Below are positions 34,265-43,477 of a stretch of DNA of 64,000 nt, piece by piece. Origin of the DNA: Streptomyces collinus Tu 365. Its GTDB lineage: Bacteria; Actinomycetota; Actinomycetes; Streptomycetales; Streptomycetaceae. Numbering within the stretch: the stretch's first letter is position 1; every line of letters starts with the position of its first letter. Made by a program: the position numbers and the translations under genes. The stretch lies in assembly GCF_000444875.1 (NCBI RefSeq), contig NC_021985.1:2427535-2491534 (forward strand). Direction: 5' to 3'. The notes under the pieces are model-generated. The model made no database searches, was not told the origin of the DNA, and was given only the letters and a program-made list of their open reading frames with translations.

Positions 34265-35061
34265 CGGGTGTCTCCTTCGGTGGGGTGTCCGGTACCGGTG
34301 CCGGCCGCGTCCAGGAAGGCGGGCCGCTCGCCGCCCCCGTGCACCAGCAGGCTCGCCCCGCTGATGTAGGCGGCCTCGCCGGAGGCCAGGAAGACGGCGG
34401 CCCCGGCCACGTCGGCGGGGGTGGCGAGCCGGCCGAGCGGAACGGTCCGGGAGACGGCGGCGAGGCCGTCCGGGCCGCCGTAGTGCGGGGCGGACGCCTC
34501 GGTGCGGACCATCCCGACCACCAGCGTGTTGACCCGGACCTCGGGCGCCCACTCCACCGCCATGGAGGCGGCCAGGTTCTCCAGTCCCGCCTTGGCCGCG
34601 CCGTAGGCCGCCGAGCCGGGCGAGGGGCGGCCGCCGCTGACGCTGCCGACCATCACGACGCAGCCCCGGGTGCGCCGGAGCTGCCCGTGGGCGGCGAGGG
34701 AGGCGGTGAGCGGGGTGAGGAGGTTCAGCTCGATGACCCGGGCGTGCCGTTCGGCGTCGGCGTCCGTCAGCAGGCGGTACGGGGTGCCGCCCGCGTTGTT
34801 GACCAGCACGTCGAGCCGGGGCAGGGCGGCGAAGAACGCGCGCACGGCGGGCGGGTCGCGCAGGTCCAGGGGGGCGAACTCGACGCCCGGCAGGGCCCGT
34901 TCAGGTGGGCGCCGGGCGCAGGCCAGGACCCGGGCGCCGGCCGCGGCGAAGGCACGGGCGATGCCGGCGCCCACGCCCCGGGTACCGCCGGTGACGACGA
35001 CGACGCGGCCGTCCCGCCGGTCGTCCACAGGCTCGGGCGGGGGGTGTCCGGAGTTTTCCAC
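34261..35061 (-). CDS. Short-chain dehydrogenase/reductase (Rv3549c-like), 266 aa
   Basis: SDR with cofactor motif VVTGGTRGVGAGIARAF, LVNNAGG, catalytic VGSVSG and YGAAKAGL, and the usual C-terminal FLASGEAAYISGASLLVHGG. GTG start at 35061 with GGGAGGG upstream. First gene of a two-gene unit that diverges from echA20; the shared 101-bp intergenic region carries a KstR2-like palindrome at 35110-35129, so it is probably repressed with the rest of the cluster. Confidence 0.88.
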   Translation of the reverse strand: MENSGHPPPEPVDDRRDGRVVVVTGGTRGVGAGIARAFAAAGARVLACARRPPERALPGVEFAPLDLRDPPAVRAFFAALPRLDVLVNNAGGTPYRLLTDADAERHARVIELNLLTPLTASLAAHGQLRRTRGCVVMVGSVSGGRPSPGSAAYGAAKAGLENLAASMAVEWAPEVRVNTLVVGMVRTEASAPHYGGPDGLAAVSRTVPLGRLATPADVAGAAVFLASGEAAYISGASLLVHGGGERPAFLDAAGTGTGHPTEGDTR

Positions 35062-35109
35062 AGGCCCTCCCGCTCGTCTGCGGTGACTGCTAGCTTCGAA
35101 GCCGTCCCA

Positions 35110-35129
35110 CCTAACAAATGTTTGGTGGA
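35110..35129. promoter_or_regulatory. Candidate KstR2 operator (SDR / echA20 divergent promoter)
   Basis: The segment 35113-35126 reads AACAAATGTTTGGT, which matches the published KstR2 motif AnCAAGnnCTTGnT except at the G and C of the inner positions. With flanks it follows CCTAnCAAnnnnTTGnT, the same pattern as the box at 41200-41219. Confidence 0.65.
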
Positions 35130-35162
35130 AAGGCGTTGAGTGCGAAGGTAGCTGATGCGTCC

Positions 35163-35906
35163 ATGGGTGTCTCCCTGTCGGCCCCGGAAAAGGGGATTTC
35201 CGTAGTCACCGTCGACTTCCCGCCGGTGAACGCGCTGCCGGTGCACGGCTGGTTCGCGCTGGCCGAGGCCGTGCGCGCGGCCGGCCGCGACCCCGGCGTG
35301 CGGTGCGTGGTGCTGGCCGCCGAGGGGCGCGGGTTCAACGCGGGCGTGGACATCAAGGAGATACAGACGCGCGGGCACGAGGCGCTGATCGGTGCCAACC
35401 GGGGCTGTGCGGCGGCCTTCGCGGCGGTGTACGAGTGCGAGACGCCGGTGGTCGCGGCGGTCCAGGGGTTCTGCCTGGGCGGCGGGATAGGCCTGGTGGG
35501 CAACGCGGACGCGATCGTGGCGAGCGACGACGCCTCGTTCGGGCTGCCGGAGCTGGACCGGGGCGCGCTGGGGGCCGCGACCCATCTGGCCCGGCTGGTC
35601 CCGCAGCACCTGATGCGGGCGCTGTACTACACCGCGCGCACGGCGAGCGCCGCCGAGCTGCACGCGCACGGCTCCGTCTGGCGTGTGGTGCCGCGCCCCG
35701 GCCTGCGCGCGGCGGCGCTGGAGCTGGCCGGGGAGATCGCGGCGAAGGACGGGGAGCTGCTGCGGATGGCGAAGGCCGCCATCAACGGGATCGACCCGGT
35801 CGACGTGCGCCGCAGCTACCGCTACGAGCAGGGGTTCACGTTCGAGGCCAACCTCGGCGGGCCGGCCGACCGGGTGCGCGACACGTTCGGGAAGGAGGGG
35901 GCGTAG
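35163..35906 (+). CDS. echA20: EchA20-like ring-D-opening hydrolase (crotonase family), 247 aa
   Basis: Crotonase fold. GRGFNAGVDIKE and GFCLGGGIGLVGNADAIVAS form the oxyanion and CoA-binding regions; GLPELDRGALGAATHLARLVPQ and YRYEQGFTFEANL closely follow M. tuberculosis EchA20 as I remember it, and the length is identical (247). In mycobacteria the enzyme opens the steroid D ring of HIEC-CoA. The ATG at 35163 aligns with the mycobacterial start; ATG 35118 would overlap the operator and TTG 35136 is another option. First gene of echA20-ipdA-ipdB-ipdC; the ipdA GTG follows at once. Confidence 0.9.
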   Translation: MGVSLSAPEKGISVVTVDFPPVNALPVHGWFALAEAVRAAGRDPGVRCVVLAAEGRGFNAGVDIKEIQTRGHEALIGANRGCAAAFAAVYECETPVVAAVQGFCLGGGIGLVGNADAIVASDDASFGLPELDRGALGAATHLARLVPQHLMRALYYTARTASAAELHAHGSVWRVVPRPGLRAAALELAGEIAAKDGELLRMAKAAINGIDPVDVRRSYRYEQGFTFEANLGGPADRVRDTFGKEGA

Positions 35907-36758
35907 GTGGGCGACAAGACGATGACCGCCGACGAGGTGGTCTCCCGGCTGTCCAGCGGGATGACCCTGGGCATAGGCGGCTGGGGTTCACGGCGCAAGC
36001 CCATGGCCCTGGTCAGGGCTCTGCTGCGCGCCGGGATCGGGGATCTGACGGTGGTGTCCTGCGGCGGCCCGGACGTCGGTGTGCTGGCCGCCGCAGGCCG
36101 GATCCGCAGACTGGTCACCGCCTTCGTCACCCTCGACTCCGTCCCGCTCGAACCGCACTACCGGGCGGCGCGCGAGAGCGGCGCCTTCGAGCTGACGGAG
36201 GTCGACGAGGGGATGCTCCTGTCGGGGCTGCGCGCGGCCGCGCACCGGCTGCCGTTCCTGCCGGTCCGGGCGGGCCTCGGCTCGGACGTCATGCGGGTCA
36301 ACCCGGCTCTGCGCACGGTCACGTCGCCGTACGAGGACGGGGAGACGCTGGTGGCGATGCCCGCCCTGCGGATGGACGCGGCCCTGGTCCACGTCAACCG
36401 TGCCGACCGGCTGGGCAACGGCCAGTACCTGGGCCCCGACCCGTACTTCGACGACCTGTTCTGCGAGGCGGCGGACGAGGCGTACGTGTCCTGCGAGCGG
36501 ATCGTCGACACCGCCGAGCTGACCAAGGCGGCGGCCCCGCAGTCGCTGCTGCTGAGAAGACTGTCGGTGACCGGTGTGGTCGAGGCGCCGAACGGGGCGC
36601 ACTTCACCTCGTGCGCGCCGGACTACGGCCGGGACGAGGAGTTCCAGCGGGCGTACGCGTCCACGCCGTGGCCGGAGTTCGCCGAGCGGTTCCTGGCCGG
36701 GGACGAGAAGGAGTACCGGGAAGCCGTGCGGCGGTGGCGGAAGGAGCCGCGGGGATGA
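35907..36758 (+). CDS. ipdA: IpdA, alpha subunit of steroid ring-C-opening hydrolase (CoA-transferase fold), 283 aa
   Basis: Class I CoA-transferase alpha-like fold: SSGMTLGIGGWGSRRKPMAL at the N-terminus, VDEGMLLSGL near residue 100 (probably holding the catalytic Glu known as Glu105 in M. tuberculosis IpdA), then GLGSDVMRVNP, VHVNRADRLGNGQYLGPDP. IpdAB hydrolyses COCHEA-CoA, opening the last ring of the steroid nucleus. GTG start directly after the echA20 stop, with GGAGGGGG. It overlaps ipdB by ATGA, as expected for two subunits of one enzyme. Confidence 0.92.
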   Translation: MGDKTMTADEVVSRLSSGMTLGIGGWGSRRKPMALVRALLRAGIGDLTVVSCGGPDVGVLAAAGRIRRLVTAFVTLDSVPLEPHYRAARESGAFELTEVDEGMLLSGLRAAAHRLPFLPVRAGLGSDVMRVNPALRTVTSPYEDGETLVAMPALRMDAALVHVNRADRLGNGQYLGPDPYFDDLFCEAADEAYVSCERIVDTAELTKAAAPQSLLLRRLSVTGVVEAPNGAHFTSCAPDYGRDEEFQRAYASTPWPEFAERFLAGDEKEYREAVRRWRKEPRG

Positions 36759-37495
36759 GGGTCACGCGAGCCGAATACTGCGTGATCGCCTGCGCCGAGG
36801 CGTGGCGGGGCGACGGGGAGGTCCTGGCCAGTCCGATGGGGCTGATCCCGTCGCTGGGCGCGCGGCTGGCCCGGCTCACCTTCGCCCCGGACCTGCTGCT
36901 CACCGACGGGGAGGCGCTGCTGGTCCGCCCGGACGGCACACCGGAGGGCTGGCTGCCCTACCGGCGGCACCTGGCCCTGGTCGCGGGCGGCCGGCGGCAC
37001 GTGATGATGGGGGCGAGCCAGATCGACCGGTTCGGCAACCAGAACATCTCCTGCATCGGCGACTGGTCCCGGCCCCGGCGCCAGCTGCTCGGGGTGCGCG
37101 GGGCGCCGCTCAACACGCTGAACAACCCGACCAGTTACTGGATCCCCAGGCATTCCCGGCGGGTGTTCGTGGAGCGGGTGGACATGGTGTGCGGGGTGGG
37201 GTACGACCGGGCGGCCGCCCTGGGCGGCACGGCACGCTTCCACCGGATCCCCCGGGTCGTCTCCGATCTCGGCGTCTTCGACTTCGCCACGCCGGACCGG
37301 TCGATGCGGCTGGCCTCGCTGCACCCGGGGGTGGGCGTGGAGCAGGTGCGGGAGGCGACCGGGTTCGCGCTCGCGGTGCCGTACGAGGTGCCGTGGACCA
37401 GGGAGCCGACGGCCGAGGAACTGCGGCTGATCCGTGAGGTGCTGGATCCGGACGGAGCGCGGGCGCGCGAGGTGCCCGGCGCGGTGCGGGGGTGA
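36755..37495 (+). CDS. ipdB: IpdB, beta subunit of steroid ring-C-opening hydrolase, 246 aa
   Basis: CoA-transferase beta-like fold with MGLIPSLGARLARLTFAPDL, MMGASQIDRFGNQNIS, GAPLNTLNNPTSYW and MRLASLHPGVGVEQV. Size fits IpdB of mycobacteria (about 250). It lacks the transferase active-site Glu context of true CoA-transferases as far as I can judge by eye. Coupled to ipdA through a 4-nt overlap; ipdC starts a few bases after its stop. Confidence 0.92.
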   Translation: MRVTRAEYCVIACAEAWRGDGEVLASPMGLIPSLGARLARLTFAPDLLLTDGEALLVRPDGTPEGWLPYRRHLALVAGGRRHVMMGASQIDRFGNQNISCIGDWSRPRRQLLGVRGAPLNTLNNPTSYWIPRHSRRVFVERVDMVCGVGYDRAAALGGTARFHRIPRVVSDLGVFDFATPDRSMRLASLHPGVGVEQVREATGFALAVPYEVPWTREPTAEELRLIREVLDPDGARAREVPGAVRG

Positions 37496-37501
37496 GGGGT
37501 G

Positions 37502-38543
37502 ATGGAGACCGCGCTGACCCGGCTGGTCGGGGTCCGGCATCCGATCGTGCAGACCGGGATGGGCTGGGTGGCCGGACCGCGGCTGGTCTCGGCGGCGGCG
37601 GAGGCGGGGGCGCTCGGCATCCTCGCCTCCGCGACCATGACGCTGGACCAGCTCCGTGACGCCGTGCGGGAGGTGCGGTCGCGGACGCGGGCCCCGTTCG
37701 GGGTGAATCTGCGGGCGGACGCGGCGGACGCGGCGGACCGGGTGGGGATCATGCTGGAGGAGGGGGTCCGGGTGGCGTCCTTCGCCCTCGCCCCCTCCCC
37801 CGAGCTGATCGGCCGGCTCAAGGAGGCCGGGGTGGTGGTCGTCCCGTCCGTAGGGGCGCGGCGGCACGCCGAGAAGGTGGCGGCGTGGGGTGCGGACGCG
37901 GTGATCGTGCAGGGTGGTGAGGGCGGCGGGCACACCGGTGAGGTGGCGACGACGGTGCTGCTGCCGCAGGTGGTGGACGCGGTGCGGATACCGGTCGTGG
38001 CGGCGGGCGGCTTCTTCGACGGGCGGGGGCTGGTCGCGGCCCTGGCCTACGGGGCGGCGGGGGTGGCCATGGGCACCCGGTTCCTGCTCACCTCGGACTC
38101 GACGGTGCCGGACCCGGTGAAGGCCCGGTATCTGGCGGCGACGGTCCGGGACGTCACGGTCACCCGGGCGGTGGACGGGCTGCCGCACCGGATGCTGCGC
38201 ACGGACCTGGTGGACGCGCTGGAGCGGTCGGGGCGGATACGGGCGCTGGGCCACGCGGTGCGGCGGGCCGCGGGGTTCCGGCGGCTGTCGGGGCTCACCT
38301 GGCGGCAGATGGTCCGGGACGGGCTGGCCCTGCGGCACGGCAAGGAGCTGTCGTGGGGTCAGGTGCTGCTCGCGGCGAACACGCCGATGCTGCTGAGGTC
38401 GGCGATGGTGGAGGGCCGTACGGACCTCGGGGTGATGGCGTCCGGGCAGGTCGCCGGGCTGATCGACGACCTGCCGTCGTGCGCGGAGCTGGTGGGGCGG
38501 ATCATGCGGGAGGCCGGGGAGGTGCTGACGGGACTGGGGGACC

Positions 38544-38560
<17 letters not shown>
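37502..38560 (+). CDS. ipdC: IpdC-like flavin-dependent oxidoreductase (nitronate monooxygenase fold), 352 aa
   Basis: FMN-dependent TIM barrel of the NMO/FabK type: VGVRHPIVQTGMGWVAGPRL, FGVNLRADAADAADRV, ADAVIVQGGEGGGHTG, VVAAGGFFDGRGL and GVAMGTRFLLTSDS (phosphate-binding region). This is the arrangement of mycobacterial IpdC, which introduces or acts on the ring double bond before D-ring opening. A GTG at 37499 is an equally placed start. The 3' end overlaps the convergent fadA6 gene by 17 bp. Last gene of the operon. Confidence 0.9.
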
Positions 38561-39701
<1,141 letters not shown>

Positions 39702-39740
39702 GGCGACTCCCTCACAGGAAAGGGGTGGTGGTCCCCGGTG

Positions 39741-40376
39741 TCAGGTGCGTACGGCGATCCCGTCCAGCACCATCGACAGGTACTGCCGGGCGATCTCCTC
39801 GGGGCTGTGCTGTCCGCCGGGCCGGTACCAGGAGGCGGCGACCCACACGGTGTCGCGGACGAACCGGTAGGTGAGCCGGACGTCCAGGTCGGCGCGGAAG
39901 ACGCGCCGGGCCACGCCCTCTTCCAGGGTGGACAGCCAGGCCTTCTCGAACCGGCGCTGGGAGTCGGCGAGGAAGGCGAAGCGGTCCTGGGCGACGAGCT
40001 GCCGGCTCTCCTTCTGGTAGATCGCGACGGCGGCGCGGTGCCGGTCGATCTCCCGGAAGGACTCGGTGACGAGGGCCTCCAGGGTCTCGCGGGGGCCGAG
40101 CTCGGAGGCCAGGACGGTGTCGTAGCCGTCCCACAGTTCGTCGAGGAAGGTGCGCAGGATCTCCTCCAGCATCGACTCCTTGGAGTCGAAGTGGTAGTAG
40201 AGGCTGCCCGCGAGCATGCCGGCGTGGTCGGCGATGGCGCGGACGGTCGTTGCGTTGTAGCCCTGTTCGGCGAAGACCTCGGCGGCGGTGGCGAGCAGTT
40301 CGCCGCGGCGCGCCTGGGCGGCGGCCGCCGTGGGCTTCTTCGGGGCGGTCACCTGGGGCTTCTTCTTGGTCGGCAC
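39741..40376 (-). CDS. kstR2: KstR2-like TetR-family repressor, 211 aa
   Basis: TetR N-terminal helix-turn-helix at about 25-70 (LLATAAEVFAEQGYNATTVR, IADHAGMLAGSLYYHFDSKE), preceded by a Lys/Pro/Ala-rich arm of 20 residues. The ligand domain lacks obvious other motifs. In mycobacteria and rhodococci KstR2 represses this cluster and is released by HIP-CoA. The HTH sequence, operon partners (ipdF, fadA6) and two matching palindromes in the cluster support the call. GTG start at 40376; ribosome site weak, so translation may depend on coupling to ipdF, 24 nt upstream. Confidence 0.88.
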   Translation of the reverse strand: MPTKKKPQVTAPKKPTAAAAQARRGELLATAAEVFAEQGYNATTVRAIADHAGMLAGSLYYHFDSKESMLEEILRTFLDELWDGYDTVLASELGPRETLEALVTESFREIDRHRAAVAIYQKESRQLVAQDRFAFLADSQRRFEKAWLSTLEEGVARRVFRADLDVRLTYRFVRDTVWVAASWYRPGGQHSPEEIARQYLSMVLDGIAVRT

Positions 40377-40400
40377 GGACCCATTGTGGTCTGCCCGCCG

Positions 40401-41186
40401 TCAGGGGTGCTGGCTGCTGACGGCGACGACCTCGCCGGTGAGGTAGGAGGAGTAGCCGGACGCGAGGAACACGATGACGTTGGCCACCTCCCAGGGTTCG
40501 GCGTACCGCCCGAAAGCCTCCCGGGCGGTCAGCTCTTCGAGGAGTTCGGCCGAGGTGACCTTCACCAGGTGCGGGTGCATCGCGAGACTGGGGGCGACCG
40601 CGTTGACGCGCACCCCGTAACCGGCCGCCTCCAGCGCCGCGCACCGGGTCAGCGCCATCACCCCGGCCTTGGCGGCGGCGTAGTGGGCCTGTCCGGCCTG
40701 GGCGCGCCAGCCGACGACGGAGGCGTTGTTGACGATGACCCCGCCGCCGGTGTCCCGCATGGCGCGCAGAGCCGCCCGGGTGCAGCGGAAGGTGCCGCCC
40801 AGGGTGACGTCGAGGACGCGCGACCACTGTGCGTCGGTCATGTCGGCGAGGTCCGAAGTGCCCCCGAGGCCCGCGTTGTTGACGACGATGTCGAGTCTGC
40901 CGTGGTGGCGTGCGGCCGTCTCGAACAGTGCGCGGACCTGAGCCTCGTCGGTGACGTCGCAGGGTGTCGCGGTCACGGCGCCCGGGAACTCCCGGCCCAG
41001 CCGGGCCTCGTGCTCCTTCAGCCGGCGCGGGTGCGCGTCGCTGATCAGCACCCGGGCGCCCTCCTCCAGGAAGCGGCGCGCGGTCGCCCCGCCGATCCCC
41101 GCGCCGGCCGCCGCGGTGACGACGGCGGTGCGGCCCCTCAGCAGCCCGTGGCCGGGCTCGTACGCCGGACTCTCGACGCCTGTCAT
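40401..41186 (-). CDS. ipdF: IpdF-like short-chain dehydrogenase, 261 aa
   Basis: SDR with an unusual cofactor loop TAAAGAGIGGATARRF, LDIVVNNAGLGG, catalytic NASVVGW and HYAAAKAGV, and C-terminal FLASGYSSYLTGEVVAVS. Mycobacterial IpdF (Rv3559c, same length) oxidises 5-hydroxy-HIC-CoA in HIP breakdown. First gene of the minus-strand unit, 41 bp from the divergent FadE genes, with the best KstR2-like palindrome between them. ATG at 41186. Confidence 0.88.
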   Translation of the reverse strand: MTGVESPAYEPGHGLLRGRTAVVTAAAGAGIGGATARRFLEEGARVLISDAHPRRLKEHEARLGREFPGAVTATPCDVTDEAQVRALFETAARHHGRLDIVVNNAGLGGTSDLADMTDAQWSRVLDVTLGGTFRCTRAALRAMRDTGGGVIVNNASVVGWRAQAGQAHYAAAKAGVMALTRCAALEAAGYGVRVNAVAPSLAMHPHLVKVTSAELLEELTAREAFGRYAEPWEVANVIVFLASGYSSYLTGEVVAVSSQHP

Positions 41187-41199
41187 GGGCCCACGCTAA

Positions 41200-41219
41200 C
41201 CTACCAAACACTTGTTAGG
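41200..41219. promoter_or_regulatory. Candidate KstR2 operator (ipdF / fadE divergent promoter)
   Basis: A near-perfect palindrome, CCTAnCAAnnnnTTGnTAGG, spans the 41-bp gap. Its core ACCAAACACTTGTT (41203-41216) matches AnCAAGnnCTTGnT at all but one fixed base. It lies 8 bp before the fadE GTG and 13 bp before the ipdF ATG, where a bound repressor would block both. Confidence 0.75.
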
Positions 41220-41227
41220 GAAGGACG

Positions 41228-42379
41228 GTGACGGCGGCCGTGGACCTGACCCACGCTCCTGCGGACGAGGAGTTCCGCGCCGAGGCCCGTGCCTGGCTCG
41301 CGGCGCACGTGCCGCGCGCGCCGCTGCCCTCCCTGGAGACGGCAGAGGGCTTCGCGGCGCATCGTGCCTGGGAGGCAGAACTGGCCGCGGACCGCTGGTC
41401 GGTGGTCTCCTGGCCCGAGGAGTACGGCGGGCGGGGCGCCGGGCTGCTGCGCTGGCTGGTGTTCGAGGAGGAGTACTGGGCGGCGGGCGCGCCGGGCCGG
41501 GTCGGCCAGAACGGGATCAGCCTGCTCGCGCCGACGCTGTTCGACCACGGCACGGCGGAGCAGCGGGCGCGGGTGCTGCCGCCGATGGCGACGGGCGAGG
41601 TCGTCTGGGCGCAGGCGTGGTCCGAGCCGGAGGCCGGCTCCGACCTGGCCGCGCTCACCTCCAGGGCGGTGAGAGCGGCCGGCGGCTGGCTGCTGAGCGG
41701 CCGGAAGACCTGGTCCTCGCGGGCCGCCTTCGCCGACCGGGCCTTCGGCCTGTTCCGCAGCGAGCCCGGCGCGCCGCGACCGCACCAGGGCCTGACGTAC
41801 CTGATGTTCGACCTGCGCGCCCCCGGCGTCACGGTCCGCCCGATCGGCCGCCTGGACGGCAGGCCGGCCTTCGCGGAGCTGTTCCTGGACGAGGTCTTCG
41901 TGCCCGACGAGGACGTGATCGGCGAGCCCGGCCAGGGCTGGCGGATCGCGATGTCCACGGCGGGCAACGAACGGGGCCTCACCCTGCGCTCCCCCGGCCG
42001 CTTCCTGGCCTCGGCCGCCCGGCTGCGGGAGCTGTGGCGGGCCGCCGGGCGCCCGCGGGAGGCACGCGGCCGGGTGGCCGACGCCCTGGTGGGCGCCCGC
42101 GCCTACCAGTTGTTCACCTACGCGGCCGCCTGCCGCTTCCTGCAGGGCGCCTCGCTCGGCCCGGAGTCCAGCCTGAACAAGGTCTTCTGGTCCGAGTACG
42201 ACCTGGCGCTGCACGAGACGGCGCTCGATCTCCTCGGCGCCGGGGGCGAGTCCGCGGACACCGACTGGGCGGAGGGCTACGTCTTCGCCCTGGCCGGGCC
42301 CATCTACGCGGGCACCAACGAGATCCAGCGGGACATCGTCGCCGAGCGGCTGCTCGGCCTGCCGAAGGGACGCCGCTGA
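41228..42379 (+). CDS. fadE30: Acyl-CoA dehydrogenase, FadE30-like, 383 aa
   Basis: Flavin acyl-CoA dehydrogenase: WPEEYGGRGAG, AQAWSEPEAGSDLAAL and WLLSGRKTWSSRAAFAD (FAD contacts), and the C-terminal GPIYAGTNEIQRDIVAERLLGLP. In mycobacteria FadE30 performs the first dehydrogenation of the HIP-CoA propionate side chain, and it likewise sits divergent from ipdF. GTG start with GGAAGGA. It overlaps the next dehydrogenase gene by one base of TGATG, so the pair may form a heteromeric alpha2-beta2 enzyme as other steroid FadE pairs do. Confidence 0.88.
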   Translation: MTAAVDLTHAPADEEFRAEARAWLAAHVPRAPLPSLETAEGFAAHRAWEAELAADRWSVVSWPEEYGGRGAGLLRWLVFEEEYWAAGAPGRVGQNGISLLAPTLFDHGTAEQRARVLPPMATGEVVWAQAWSEPEAGSDLAALTSRAVRAAGGWLLSGRKTWSSRAAFADRAFGLFRSEPGAPRPHQGLTYLMFDLRAPGVTVRPIGRLDGRPAFAELFLDEVFVPDEDVIGEPGQGWRIAMSTAGNERGLTLRSPGRFLASAARLRELWRAAGRPREARGRVADALVGARAYQLFTYAAACRFLQGASLGPESSLNKVFWSEYDLALHETALDLLGAGGESADTDWAEGYVFALAGPIYAGTNEIQRDIVAERLLGLPKGRR

Positions 42380-43335
42380 TGCGTTTCCTGCTGGACACCG
42401 AGCAGCGCGCGTTCGCCGACTCGCTGCGCGCGATGCTGGCGGCGGCGGACACCCCGGCGGTGGTGCGGCGGTGGAGCCATGGCGAGCACGCGCGCGGGCG
42501 CGCGCTGTGGCAGCGGGTCGCGGACGCGGGGGTGTTCGCGCTGGCGGTGCCGGAGGAGTACGGGGGGCTGGGCCCGCACCCGGTGGAACTGGCCGTCGCC
42601 TTCGTGGAGCTGGGCCGGTGCGCGGTGCCCGGGCCGCTGGTCGAGACGGTCGCGGCGGCCGTGCTGCTCGGCGAGGGAGCGCCGGCCCGGCGGTTCCTGC
42701 CCGGGCTCGCGGCGGGCGGGACCCTGGCGACCGTGGCGGCACCCGGCGGGTACGCGCTCGACGGCGACGCGGCCAGGCTCCATCTCGCCTCGACCACCGA
42801 GGGGTTGATGCTGTCCCCGGGGCCCGGCCCGGTCCGCTCCTCCCTCGACCCGGCCCGCAGGCTGACCCCGCTGACGCCCGGCGGCGAGCTGCTGGTCCCC
42901 GATCCGCCGTGGGCCCGCGCGCTGGCCTGGGCGCGCCTCGCGACCGCCGCCCAGGCCCTCGGGGTCGGCCTCGCCCTGCTCGACCGGACGGTCGCGTACG
43001 TGCGGCAGCGCACGCAGTTCGGGGTCCCGGTCGGCTCCTTCCAGGCGGTCAAGCACCGCCTGGCCGACGCGGTGATCGCCCTGGAGTTCGCCCGTCCGCT
43101 GGTGTTCGGGGCGGCGCTGTCGCTGCGCCCGGCGGACGTCGCCGCCGCCAAGCTGAAGGCGTGCGAGGCGGCGTACACCACGGCCCGCACCGCGCTCCAG
43201 CTGCACGGCGCGATCGGGTACACGGCGGAGTACGACCTGTCCCTGTGGCTGACCAAGGCCCGTGCGCTGCGCACCGCATGGGGCACCCCCGAGGAGTGCC
43301 GGGAGGCCGTCCTCGGGGACGCGGACGACGGCTGA
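42379..43335 (+). CDS. Acyl-CoA dehydrogenase, FadE32/FadE33-like small subunit, 318 aa
   Basis: A shortened acyl-CoA dehydrogenase (318 residues against about 380), the size of mycobacterial FadE32/FadE33. It shows FALAVPEEYGGLGPHPVELAVAF, VRQRTQFGVPVGSFQAVKHRLAD (FAD-binding Arg/Gln region) and LQLHGAIGYTAEYDLSLWL, but its middle beta domain is reduced. Such short forms pair with a full-length partner and supply part of the active site. Stop-start overlap TGATG with the upstream gene supports a complex with it. Exact orthology to FadE32 or FadE33 is not settled. Confidence 0.85.
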   Translation: MRFLLDTEQRAFADSLRAMLAAADTPAVVRRWSHGEHARGRALWQRVADAGVFALAVPEEYGGLGPHPVELAVAFVELGRCAVPGPLVETVAAAVLLGEGAPARRFLPGLAAGGTLATVAAPGGYALDGDAARLHLASTTEGLMLSPGPGPVRSSLDPARRLTPLTPGGELLVPDPPWARALAWARLATAAQALGVGLALLDRTVAYVRQRTQFGVPVGSFQAVKHRLADAVIALEFARPLVFGAALSLRPADVAAAKLKACEAAYTTARTALQLHGAIGYTAEYDLSLWLTKARALRTAWGTPEECREAVLGDADDG

Positions 43336-43477
43336 GCAAGGGTCGGTGACCTCCGGGGGACGCGAGCCCATGTGATCACCGGCCCCTGCCGTCACTCCCG
43401 CGTCCGGCGTTGGCTATTTTGTTCGGCGCCGTCCCCACCGGCTCACCCCTGTCCGATCGTTCTCAGAGGAGCCGGCC

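Noticed and set aside
35118..35162. ATG at 35118 as the echA20 start
   Set aside because: It lies inside the candidate operator, has no ribosome site, and adds residues not found in EchA20 of mycobacteria.
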